This document shows, one piece after another, positions 1-5,836 of a stretch of 5,836 nt of DNA; the stretch's first letter is position 1, and every line of letters begins with the position of its first letter. The notes below the pieces were generated by a model. The model was not told the DNA's origin. It made no database searches and worked only from the letters and a program-made list of their open reading frames with translations. This DNA comes from Saprospiraceae bacterium (GTDB taxonomy: Bacteria > Bacteroidota > Bacteroidia > Chitinophagales > Saprospiraceae): assembly GCA_014379665.1 (NCBI GenBank), contig JACMLK010000354.1, forward strand, positions 1 to 5,836, given 5' to 3'. The translations under genes were made by a program, and so were the position numbers.

Positions 1-13
1 TACACACAAAGAG

Positions 14-121
<108 letters not shown>

Positions 122-125
122 TTTA

Positions 126-165
126 TGGAAGCCTTGTTGTGCAAACAACAGGGCTTTCGCCTTTT
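126..165 (+). terminator. Likely rRNA operon terminator hairpin
   Basis: A 12-bp stem (129-140 with 145-156, one G-U pair) closes a four-base GCAA loop. It can be extended outward by G-C and G-U pairs to about 126-159. It starts only a few bases after the 5S gene and is followed by CCTTTT at 160-165. The U-tract is short and slightly displaced from the stem, so efficiency is uncertain, but position and stem strength fit an intrinsic terminator for the rRNA operon. Read on the - strand it lacks a U-tract next to the stem, so it probably does not serve the converging permease gene. Confidence 0.75.
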
Positions 166-281
166 AAGTGATGTTCAAAAGTTTAAATTTATCTGTGTAG
201 AGAACGATCAGTCTTTCGGATACAGGAAATCAATATCATAAGGTTAAATCACACTGAGGTTATATCGGAATTATGTACGTT

Positions 282-1601
282 TTATCCCTTATAAAATATC
301 CACTTACTCAATTCTTTAAAGCTTGCTTTTTTGCCATACATCAGGATCCCTACTCTGTATATCCGACCGGCAACCCACACAAGGAAGATAGTAAAAATTA
401 TTAAAGAAACCACAGATACCATTATTTGCCACCATGGCGGATCAAAGGGTAATCTGACAGGCATTACAATAGAAGAAAGTAAAGGTATCATACTGGACCA
501 CACTGCAAGACTGCTGTCCGGAGCATTGACAGCACTGAATCCTATGTACATCGAAAACATCAACGGCATCATTACAGGCAATGTTAAAGAGCTGGCATCA
601 TTAATATCTTCCCCTACTGCAGAACCTATAGCAGCAAATAGTGCAGAATATGCAAAGTAACCAGCCAGAAAATAAAATAAAGTTAACGGCAGAATTTTGT
701 ACCAGTTCATAGACGTAATTTCAATAAAAATCTGCCCGATTTTATCCTGTGATGATAAAGCAATGTCGTCAACTGGTACATTTATAGAATGCATGTCACT
801 CAAACTGCCCGGATTAATGCCAAATAATGCAGCCCCAATGAAATAAATAATTGGCATTAATACTATCCATATCCCTATTTGAGTCAGTCCTACCAACCCT
901 ACACCTATCACTTTTCCCATCATTAACTCAAACGGTTTAACGGAAGAGATCAGGACTTCTACAATCCTGTTTATTTTTTCTTCCATCACCGAACGCATGA
1001 CTTGCATACCGTAAAACAGAATAATAAAAAACATGGCATATCCAACGATGCCACCCAATACTGAACTGACTATAGTCGTAATTGAACTGATTTTTTTGTC
1101 TTCAAGGATGGTCACCGGATCGACACTTACATCTGTGTCCAGATTTTTAAGTGTGTTGACATCTATATGAAGCTTTTTAAGTTTAAAATCCCTTATTTTT
1201 TTTTCAATAGCTGCCTCGATAGCATACGATTCATCCATAGCCAACTGATCGTCAGAGTGATATTTATAAACGTATGATGTAGCTAAAGAATCGGTTAAGG
1301 CTGGAATCTCCAAAATTCCATTGATTTTATTTTCTTTATATATTTCCTTTTGAGCACTTATACTTTGATTGCTAAACTGGAAAGTCAAATTATCTCTCGT
1401 TTTAAGTTCGTTTTCCAACAAATTACTTGGATCATACACGTTTATGACCTTGGCTTTGTCTGATCCTGTACTCATTACAAGCACCACTGCTGCCATAAAT
1501 ACCAGAATACCTAATGGAGTGAGAAGAGTAGTTAATATGAATGTTTTATTTTTTACTCTGGTGAGATATTCTCTTTGGGTGACTAACCATATTTTATTCA
1601 T
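282..1601 (-). CDS. ABC-2 type exporter permease, YhaP/NatB-like
   Basis: This is the membrane subunit of an ABC exporter, 439 residues long. The N-terminus has the family pattern REYLTRVKNKTF followed by a first membrane helix at about residues 21-43. A soluble loop of about 130 residues (45-173), probably extracytoplasmic, separates it from helix 2 (about 176-202). Next comes the highly conserved cytoplasmic segment starting EEKINRIVEVLISS (207-220) and ending MGK at 228-230, which is the hallmark of the COG1668 (YhaP/NatB) group. Further hydrophobic segments lie at about 231-260, 303-328, 338-382 and 392-414. The tail GRIYRVGILMYGKK is also typical of the family. The ATG overlaps the end of the ATPase gene as ATGAATAA, with no Shine-Dalgarno, which suggests translational coupling. 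Family members are linked to sodium or drug export, but the substrate here cannot be read from sequence. The gene ends facing the rRNA operon, and I see no clear terminator for it in 166-281. Confidence 0.92.
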   Translation of the reverse strand: MNKIWLVTQREYLTRVKNKTFILTTLLTPLGILVFMAAVVLVMSTGSDKAKVINVYDPSNLLENELKTRDNLTFQFSNQSISAQKEIYKENKINGILEIPALTDSLATSYVYKYHSDDQLAMDESYAIEAAIEKKIRDFKLKKLHIDVNTLKNLDTDVSVDPVTILEDKKISSITTIVSSVLGGIVGYAMFFIILFYGMQVMRSVMEEKINRIVEVLISSVKPFELMMGKVIGVGLVGLTQIGIWIVLMPIIYFIGAALFGINPGSLSDMHSINVPVDDIALSSQDKIGQIFIEITSMNWYKILPLTLFYFLAGYFAYSALFAAIGSAVGEDINDASSLTLPVMMPLMFSMYIGFSAVNAPDSSLAVWSSMIPLLSSIVMPVRLPFDPPWWQIMVSVVSLIIFTIFLVWVAGRIYRVGILMYGKKASFKELSKWIFYKG

Positions 1602-2499
1602 TGCTAGATTCTACAATTTTAATAAAAATTTCATTTAATGAGGGCATGATTTCATTATAACTGACAATATTGATATTATTTCTGATCAAACCTCTTAATA
1701 AATCATTGGATGATTGTCCTTTTTCACCCTTAAAAATGATTTCATTGCCTATGTTGCTAACTATTTGATATTCATGGTTGGTAATAGTTTCAGGCAGTTT
1801 GCCTTCGTACTTTACGCTGAACAGGTGTTCTTTAAAATCATTCTTTATTTTACCAACACCTCCGTATAATAAGATTTTGCCCTTATTGATCAAAACGATA
1901 TCTTCACATATTTCTTCGACCTGTTCCATCCTGTGAGTGGAAAAAAGAATGCTCGCGCCTTTTTGTTTTAGTTGATATATTTCATCTTTGATCAGATTTG
2001 TATTGATGGGATCAAGACCGGAAAATGGTTCGTCGAGAATGATCAGACTGGGATCGTGTACCACTGTGGCAACAAACTGAACCTTCTGACTCATGCCTTT
2101 AGACAAATCTGCTACTTTTTTGTCCCACCAACTTAGTATTTCAAATTTTTCAAGCCAGGCTTTGAGTTTTATTTTGGCATCTCTACTACTCAGCCCTTTA
2201 AGTTGGGCCAGATAAAGCAATTGTTCACCGACTTTCATTTTTTTATACAGTCCTCTTTCTTCAGGCATGTATCCTATTTCGTTGGGATGTAAACGATTTA
2301 GTGGCTCCCCATTCAAAAATACCTGTCCGCTATCAGCTGCTGTAATAGTAGTAATAATCCTGATGAGAGAAGTTTTGCCTGCTCCATTTGGTCCAAGCAA
2401 TCCAAATATAGAGCCTTTTTTTACATCAAAACTCACGTCATTTACGGCCACATGATTGGCATAGGCTTTAACTACATTATGCAACGATAATACATTCAT
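1594..2499 (-). CDS. ABC transporter ATP-binding protein, YhaQ/NatA-like
   Basis: This is the ATPase subunit (301 residues) that should power the permease encoded immediately downstream. All nucleotide-binding elements are present: Walker A GPNGAGKTS at 36-44, a Q-loop region IGYMPEERGLY at 75-85 with Glu in place of Gln, signature LSKGMSQ at 132-138, Walker B LIILDEP at 152-158, D-loop SGLD at 160-163, and the switch His189. The PEERGLY and LSKGMSQ variants are normal for the COG4152 (YhaQ) group and do not indicate damage. Residues from about 215 to 295 form an additional C-terminal domain resembling DUF4162 of this family. The ATG at 2499 places the canonical ABC fold start (LSLHNVVKAY) directly at the N-terminus and sits about 15 bases after a predicted transcription start. 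The two genes form an operon with an 8-base overlap. Substrate is unknown. Confidence 0.95.
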   Translation of the reverse strand: MNVLSLHNVVKAYANHVAVNDVSFDVKKGSIFGLLGPNGAGKTSLIRIITTITAADSGQVFLNGEPLNRLHPNEIGYMPEERGLYKKMKVGEQLLYLAQLKGLSSRDAKIKLKAWLEKFEILSWWDKKVADLSKGMSQKVQFVATVVHDPSLIILDEPFSGLDPINTNLIKDEIYQLKQKGASILFSTHRMEQVEEICEDIVLINKGKILLYGGVGKIKNDFKEHLFSVKYEGKLPETITNHEYQIVSNIGNEIIFKGEKGQSSNDLLRGLIRNNINIVSYNEIMPSLNEIFIKIVESSNE

Positions 2500-2521
2500 T
2501 GGTGTTTTGTTGAACTTTGAA

Positions 2522-2552
2522 CAAAGATAGTTTAATAATACAATGCTAAAAA
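2522..2552 (-). promoter_or_regulatory. Bacteroidota-type promoter for the ABC exporter operon
   Basis: On the - strand, TATCTTTG (2529-2522) matches the Bacteroidota -7 consensus TAnnTTTG exactly. A TTTT tetrad (2552-2549) lies 19 bases upstream, one mismatch from the TTTG -33 element. The element ends 22 bases before the ATPase ATG, so the leader would be roughly 15 nt, A/C-rich and without a Shine-Dalgarno. This supports transcription of the exporter pair separately from the mutase gene upstream. Confidence 0.6.
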
Positions 2553-2685
2553 TAAAGATTCGATAAAACAGCTTATTTTATAGTCCTGCTGCGTGGTTGC
2601 ATATAGTAAAACGTAAAGTTTTAACTATTGGCTTTTTTTATTTATACAATGAGTGATTTTATTTTGGGTGTAATAATCAATTTTA

Positions 2686-2707
2686 AGCTAATATCGAAAC
2701 ATTAGCT
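2686..2707 (-). terminator. Weak hairpin just after the mutase stop codon
   Basis: AGCTAAT at 2686-2692 and ATTAGCT at 2701-2707 form a perfect 7-bp inverted repeat with an 8-base loop. It lies about 20 bases past the mutase stop codon in the direction of that gene. On the transcript the stem is followed by UAAAAUUG, not a proper U-run, and the stem is AT-rich. It could therefore be a weak terminator or an mRNA 3'-end hairpin. Chance is possible in such AT-rich DNA. Confidence 0.3.
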
Positions 2708-2728
2708 ATAAGTCTCTCAACTAATTAC

Positions 2729-4819
2729 CTACTTTACTATACCTGATATCATAAGTTTTAATATCTCTGATGCGGCTTCTGAGATGATTGTCCCCGGACC
2801 AAATACCGCAGCCACACCACTGTCGAAAAGGAACTTATAATCCTGCGGAGGAATCACACCCCCTACAATGACAACAATATCTTCTCTTCCAATATTTTTA
2901 AGTTCGGCAATAACTTGAGGTACAAGAATCTTATGACCCGCTGCAAGAGATGAAATTCCAAGAATATGCACATCATTTTCAGCTGCTTGTTTTGCCGCTT
3001 CTTCAGGTGTCTGAAATAGTGGGCCCACGTCTACATCAAAGCCCAGATCAGCAAAACTGGTAGCGATAATTTTTGCTCCACGATCATGACCATCCTGGCC
3101 CAACTTGGCAATCATTATTCTTGGCCTTCTGCCTTCAAGTTTTGCAAAGTGATCAGACAATTCAGCAGCAGCTTTAAATTTTTTATCCATTCTGATTTCT
3201 TTTGAATATGTACCTTTAATAGTTTTGTTGGTAGCTTTGTATCTTCCGTATACTTCTTCCATTGCCATTGTTATTTCACCCAGAGTGGCTCTGACTCTTG
3301 CTGCGTTTATAGCGAGTTCCAATAAATTCCCTTGACCTGAACCGGCGGTTTTAGTTAGTTCTTTCAGAGTTGATTTTACATTATCATCATTTCTGGATAT
3401 TTTTATGGCCTTAAGTTTTAAAATTTGTTCTTCTCTCACTTTCTTGTTATCCACTTTTAGAATATCAAATTCAGTATTAGTATCGCATTTATAAAGATTG
3501 ACACCTATTACATTTTCCATTCCACTATCTATTCTTGCTTGTTTTGCTGCAGCAGCTTCTTCGATACGCATTTTGGGAATTCCTGCTTCAATAGCTGAAG
3601 TCATGCCACCTAATAATTCTACTTCCTGTATATGTTTCCATGCTTTTTCGACCAATTGGGCAGTTAGTGATTCCACATAATATGATCCACCCAATGGATC
3701 AATTGAAGAGATGATATTGATCTCAGATTGCAAATATTTCTGAGTATCTCTGGCTATTTTGGCAGAAAAGTCAGTAGGTAATGCGATAGCTTCATCCAAT
3801 GAATTTGTATGAAGAGACTGCGTGCCGCCAAATACAGCTGCCATCGCCTCGATACATGTTCGAGAGATATTATTGAAAGGATCCTGCGCTGTCAGGCTAT
3901 AACCGGAAGTTTGACAATGAGCTCTTAATGACAATGTTTTTGAATTTTTAACTCCAAACTGAGATACCAGTTTTGCCCAAAGAAGACGGCCTGCACGCAA
4001 CTTTGCAATTTCCATAAAATAATTCATACCGATACCCCAGAAAAAAGAAAATCTGTTTACAAACTTATCTATTTCTATACCAGCTTTTAGTCCTGCTCTT
4101 ATATATTCCACACCGTCAGCAAGAGTATATGCAAGCTCAAGATCTGCAGGTGCACCTGCCTCATGCATATGGTAGCCACTGATGGAAATACTATTAAATT
4201 TGGGCATATTTATCGTAGTATAGGCAAAAATATCAGCAACAATTTTCATAGAAGGTCCCGGAGGATATATATATGTATTGCGGACCATAAATTCTTTTAA
4301 TATGTCATTTTGAATTGTCCCGCTCAGTTTGTCCATTGACACTCCCTGCTCTTCAGCAGCTACAATATAAAAAGCAAGGACCGGGATCACTGCTCCATTC
4401 ATGGTCATTGATACGGACATTTTATCGAGAGGGATTCCATCAAAGAGAATTTTCATATCCTCGATAGTGTCAATAGCAACTCCTGCCATACCTACATCAC
4501 CTGTCACGCGAGGATGATCTGAATCGTATCCGCGATGTGTGGCAAGATCGAATGCAATGGAAAGACCTTTTTGCCCTTCTGCAATGTTTCTACGGTAAAA
4601 CGCATTACTTTCCTGTGCAGTAGAAAATCCGGCATATTGTCTGATTGTCCATGGAGAAGTAAGATACATGGTACTATATGGTCCTCGCAGGAAAGGAGGA
4701 GCTCCGGCCTGAAAACTCAAATGGCTAATACCCTTAAGATCATCTGAAGTGAATATTGGCTTCAGAATTATACCCTCCTGAGTTATTTTTTGGACAGAAT
4801 CTGATGAATGGGTTTTCAT
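2729..4819 (-). CDS. mutB: Methylmalonyl-CoA mutase, large (catalytic, B12-binding) subunit
   Basis: This cytoplasmic enzyme interconverts (R)-methylmalonyl-CoA and succinyl-CoA using adenosylcobalamin, linking propionyl-CoA metabolism to the TCA cycle. The 696 residues hold a CoA-binding TIM barrel (about 20-540) and a C-terminal cobalamin domain (about 565-696). The barrel shows GPYSTMY (46-52), RQYAGFSTA (60-68), [15 protein letters not shown] (167-181) and SGYHMHEAG (214-222). In the cobalamin domain, DGHDRG at 576-581 supplies the lower axial ligand His578, followed by SSL at 623-625 and GG at 653-654. Aligned by eye to the Propionibacterium enzyme, Tyr62, Gln170, Arg180, Tyr216 and His217 correspond to Tyr89, Gln197, Arg207, Tyr243 and His244. 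Tyr89 and Arg207 mark methylmalonyl-CoA rather than isobutyryl-CoA specificity. Some nearby residues are unusual: Ser55, His219, Ala300, Cys302, Tyr307 and Gly332. The start is firm, because an in-frame TAA lies five codons upstream of the ATG. No small subunit (mutA) or MeaB-type GTPase gene adjoins it. The stop is TAG. Confidence 0.96.
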   Translation of the reverse strand: MKTHSSDSVQKITQEGIILKPIFTSDDLKGISHLSFQAGAPPFLRGPYSTMYLTSPWTIRQYAGFSTAQESNAFYRRNIAEGQKGLSIAFDLATHRGYDSDHPRVTGDVGMAGVAIDTIEDMKILFDGIPLDKMSVSMTMNGAVIPVLAFYIVAAEEQGVSMDKLSGTIQNDILKEFMVRNTYIYPPGPSMKIVADIFAYTTINMPKFNSISISGYHMHEAGAPADLELAYTLADGVEYIRAGLKAGIEIDKFVNRFSFFWGIGMNYFMEIAKLRAGRLLWAKLVSQFGVKNSKTLSLRAHCQTSGYSLTAQDPFNNISRTCIEAMAAVFGGTQSLHTNSLDEAIALPTDFSAKIARDTQKYLQSEINIISSIDPLGGSYYVESLTAQLVEKAWKHIQEVELLGGMTSAIEAGIPKMRIEEAAAAKQARIDSGMENVIGVNLYKCDTNTEFDILKVDNKKVREEQILKLKAIKISRNDDNVKSTLKELTKTAGSGQGNLLELAINAARVRATLGEITMAMEEVYGRYKATNKTIKGTYSKEIRMDKKFKAAAELSDHFAKLEGRRPRIMIAKLGQDGHDRGAKIIATSFADLGFDVDVGPLFQTPEEAAKQAAENDVHILGISSLAAGHKILVPQVIAELKNIGREDIVVIVGGVIPPQDYKFLFDSGVAAVFGPGTIISEAASEILKLMISGIVK

Positions 4820-4862
4820 AAAAGTCAGTGATTAACCGAATAATGATGTAAAGTTAAACACT

Positions 4863-4880
4863 TCTGAAAGTATTTTCAGA
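4863..4880. repeat. Perfect inverted repeat in the divergent intergenic region
   Basis: TCTGAAA (4863-4869) and TTTCAGA (4874-4880) form a perfect 7-bp inverted repeat with a 4-base spacer. It lies 44 bases ahead of the mutase ATG, between the divergent mutase and ABC-F genes. It could be an operator for a dimeric regulator or a small hairpin in the mutase leader. There is no adjacent regulator gene in the window to assign to it. Confidence 0.4.
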
Positions 4881-4906
4881 TTAACATTTTTGATTTTGTT
4901 TTTGAG

Positions 4907-4914
4907 CAAAAATA
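4907..4914 (-). promoter_or_regulatory. Candidate -7 element for the mutase gene
   Basis: The - strand reads TATTTTTG here, an exact match to TAnnTTTG, placing a transcription start near 4900 and a leader of about 80 nt that would include the inverted repeat at 4863-4880. No TTTG or TTG is found at the expected 19-21 base distance upstream, so the call is weak. A poorer match, TAACTTTA at 4856-4849, is an alternative that would put the inverted repeat inside the promoter. Confidence 0.3.
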
Positions 4915-5002
4915 CTTCATAATGACACTTTTATGTTGTGAGATTTAACATTACAATCGTTTTCCTTCAAAAGCTTACTGGACTACCTTCCGATTTTTTT
5001 AT

Positions 5003-5010
5003 TAATTTCG
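5003..5010 (+). promoter_or_regulatory. Candidate -7 element for the ABC-F gene
   Basis: TAATTTCG differs from the TAnnTTTG consensus at one position and lies 35 bases before the ABC-F ATG, which would give a leader of about 30 nt. No good -33 element is seen at the right distance, so this rests on position and one motif only. Confidence 0.25.
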
Positions 5011-5045
5011 CATTCCGATTCATAAAAGAGTCTGTTTTATTTTTT

Positions 5046-5836
5046 ATGCAGTATCTTTCTCTTGAAAATGTTAGCCGCTCTTATGGTGATAAAGTGCTTT
5101 TCAAAAATGTAAATCTTTCTATAACTAAAGGAGATAAAATAGCGCTTGTGGCAAAAAATGGCAGTGGTAAAACTACATTGCTCAAAGTCATTGGCGGTGA
5201 AGAAGGATCTGATGGAGAAAATGCTAAAATCATTATTTCTAAGGAAATTAAGACATCTTTTTTAACACAGGATCCAACATTCGATCCTAATGCTACGGTA
5301 ATGGAGATGATCTTTGATTCCGATAATAAATCTATTGTGGCAGTAAGGGACTACGAAAAAGCACTTTTGATGAAAGATGATATGCTTCTTCAAAAATGTG
5401 TCATGAGACTGGAAGATCTGAAAGCATGGGATCTTGAAGCAAAGATCCATGAGATACTGAATAAACTTTTGCTCACGGATTTGGATCAGAAAACGGGTCA
5501 AATGTCTGGTGGCCAAAAAAAAAGACTGGCATTAGCAAAGATTCTGATTGAAGAACCGGATTTTCTGATTCTGGATGAACCAACTAATCATTTGGATATG
5601 GAGATGATTGAATGGTTAGAAAACTTCCTGCAGCAACCCAATTTAACCCTTTTTATGGTGACACACGACCGGTATTTCCTCGAAAGAGTATGTAATGAAA
5701 TTATTGAACTGGAGAATGGAATAACCTACATGTACAGAGGAAATTACTCTCAATATCTGGAAAAGCGTGATGCCCGAATTCTGAACGATGCTGTTAATCT
5801 GGAAAAAACCAAAAAATTGTTTTCCAAAGAACTGGA
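5046..5836 (+). CDS. ABC-F family ATPase, Uup-like (3' end beyond window)
   Basis: The reading frame runs open from the ATG at 5046 to the window edge, giving 263 codons of what is normally a protein of about 530-640 residues. This is the first of two expected ABC domains. It has a P-loop AKNGSGKTT (36-44), Q-loop Gln75, signature MSGGQKKR (153-160), Walker B FLILDEP (173-179), TNHLD (180-184) and the switch THDRYFLE (206-213). TNHLD and the absence of membrane segments are typical of ABC-F proteins, soluble ATPases that act on the ribosome. The segment GNYSQYLEKR (232-241) begins the interdomain linker and resembles Uup-type members. Uup homologues are linked to ribosome function and, in E. 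coli, to reduced precise excision of transposons. The first P-loop glycine is Ala36. The translation starts directly with the ABC fold (YLSLENVSRSYG), and no Shine-Dalgarno is visible. The subfamily cannot be settled without the linker and second domain. Confidence 0.93.
   Translation, partial: MQYLSLENVSRSYGDKVLFKNVNLSITKGDKIALVAKNGSGKTTLLKVIGGEEGSDGENAKIIISKEIKTSFLTQDPTFDPNATVMEMIFDSDNKSIVAVRDYEKALLMKDDMLLQKCVMRLEDLKAWDLEAKIHEILNKLLLTDLDQKTGQMSGGQKKRLALAKILIEEPDFLILDEPTNHLDMEMIEWLENFLQQPNLTLFMVTHDRYFLERVCNEIIELENGITYMYRGNYSQYLEKRDARILNDAVNLEKTKKLFSKEL

Noticed and set aside
240..266. Imperfect direct repeat containing AGGTTA twice, 16 bases apart (241-246 and 257-262), near the permease 3' end.
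   Set aside because: Only six identical bases in AT-rich intergenic DNA, with no third copy and no link to an integration site or promoter. It is likely chance.
331..660. Open + strand frame of 109 codons opposite the permease gene.
   Set aside because: It is antisense to a well-supported membrane protein gene and has no family resemblance. It is a shadow.
2060..2110. Non-canonical signature LSKGMSQ and Glu instead of Gln in the Q-loop of the exporter ATPase.
   Set aside because: Both are the usual forms in the YhaQ/NatA-like group as I know it, so they are not evidence of degeneration or novelty.
2607..2623. Small inverted repeat TAAAAC / GTTTTA with a 5-base loop, followed on the + strand by a T-rich stretch.
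   Set aside because: It has terminator-like polarity only on the + strand, where no gene precedes it. The stem is short and AT-rich.
4820..5045. Possible cobalamin riboswitch ahead of the B12-dependent mutase.
   Set aside because: The region is AT-rich, and I could not find the conserved B12-box-type core or the expected multi-stem structure. Only one simple inverted repeat is present.
5262..5516. Open frame on the - strand opposite the ABC-F gene (84 codons).
   Set aside because: It lies wholly antisense to a frame with every ABC ATPase motif, and its translation shows no recognisable domain. It is a shadow.

Overview
The window looks like a core chromosomal stretch from a low-GC member of the Bacteroidota. 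Four things suggest this: the 5S rRNA sequence, start codons preceded by A/T-rich leaders without Shine-Dalgarno motifs, a TAnnTTTG-type promoter ahead of one gene, and protein sequences (methylmalonyl-CoA mutase, YhaQP-like ABC pair, Uup-like ABC-F) that resemble Bacteroidota homologues as I remember them. No species can be named from this alone.

Layout, left to right. Positions 14-121 hold a 5S rRNA gene on the + strand, the last gene of an rRNA operon whose 16S and 23S genes would lie before the window. A hairpin at 126-165 is the likely operon terminator. Positions 166-281 show no gene. On the - strand, converging on the rRNA operon, is a two-gene ABC exporter operon: an ATPase (1594-2499) whose end overlaps the start of its membrane permease (282-1601) by 8 bases. 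A promoter of the Bacteroidota type lies just ahead of the ATPase. The 229-base gap 2500-2728 holds that promoter and one or two small AT-rich inverted repeats. Also on the - strand is a full-length adenosylcobalamin-dependent methylmalonyl-CoA mutase (2729-4819). A 226-base divergent intergenic region (4820-5045) contains a perfect 7-bp inverted repeat. It leads to an ABC-F ATPase gene on the + strand (5046 onward), which is cut by the window end after about 263 codons.

Functionally these are independent units. The rRNA operon and the ABC-F protein both relate to the ribosome. The mutase belongs to the propionyl-CoA / succinyl-CoA branch of central metabolism. The YhaQP/NatAB-like pair is a membrane exporter of unknown substrate. 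I see no CRISPR array, mobile element, tRNA, phage gene or defence island, and nothing that amounts to a new biological system. The points most worth a second look are the mutase, which has all main catalytic residues but several unusual neighbouring residues and no adjacent small subunit, and the palindrome in the divergent promoter region.
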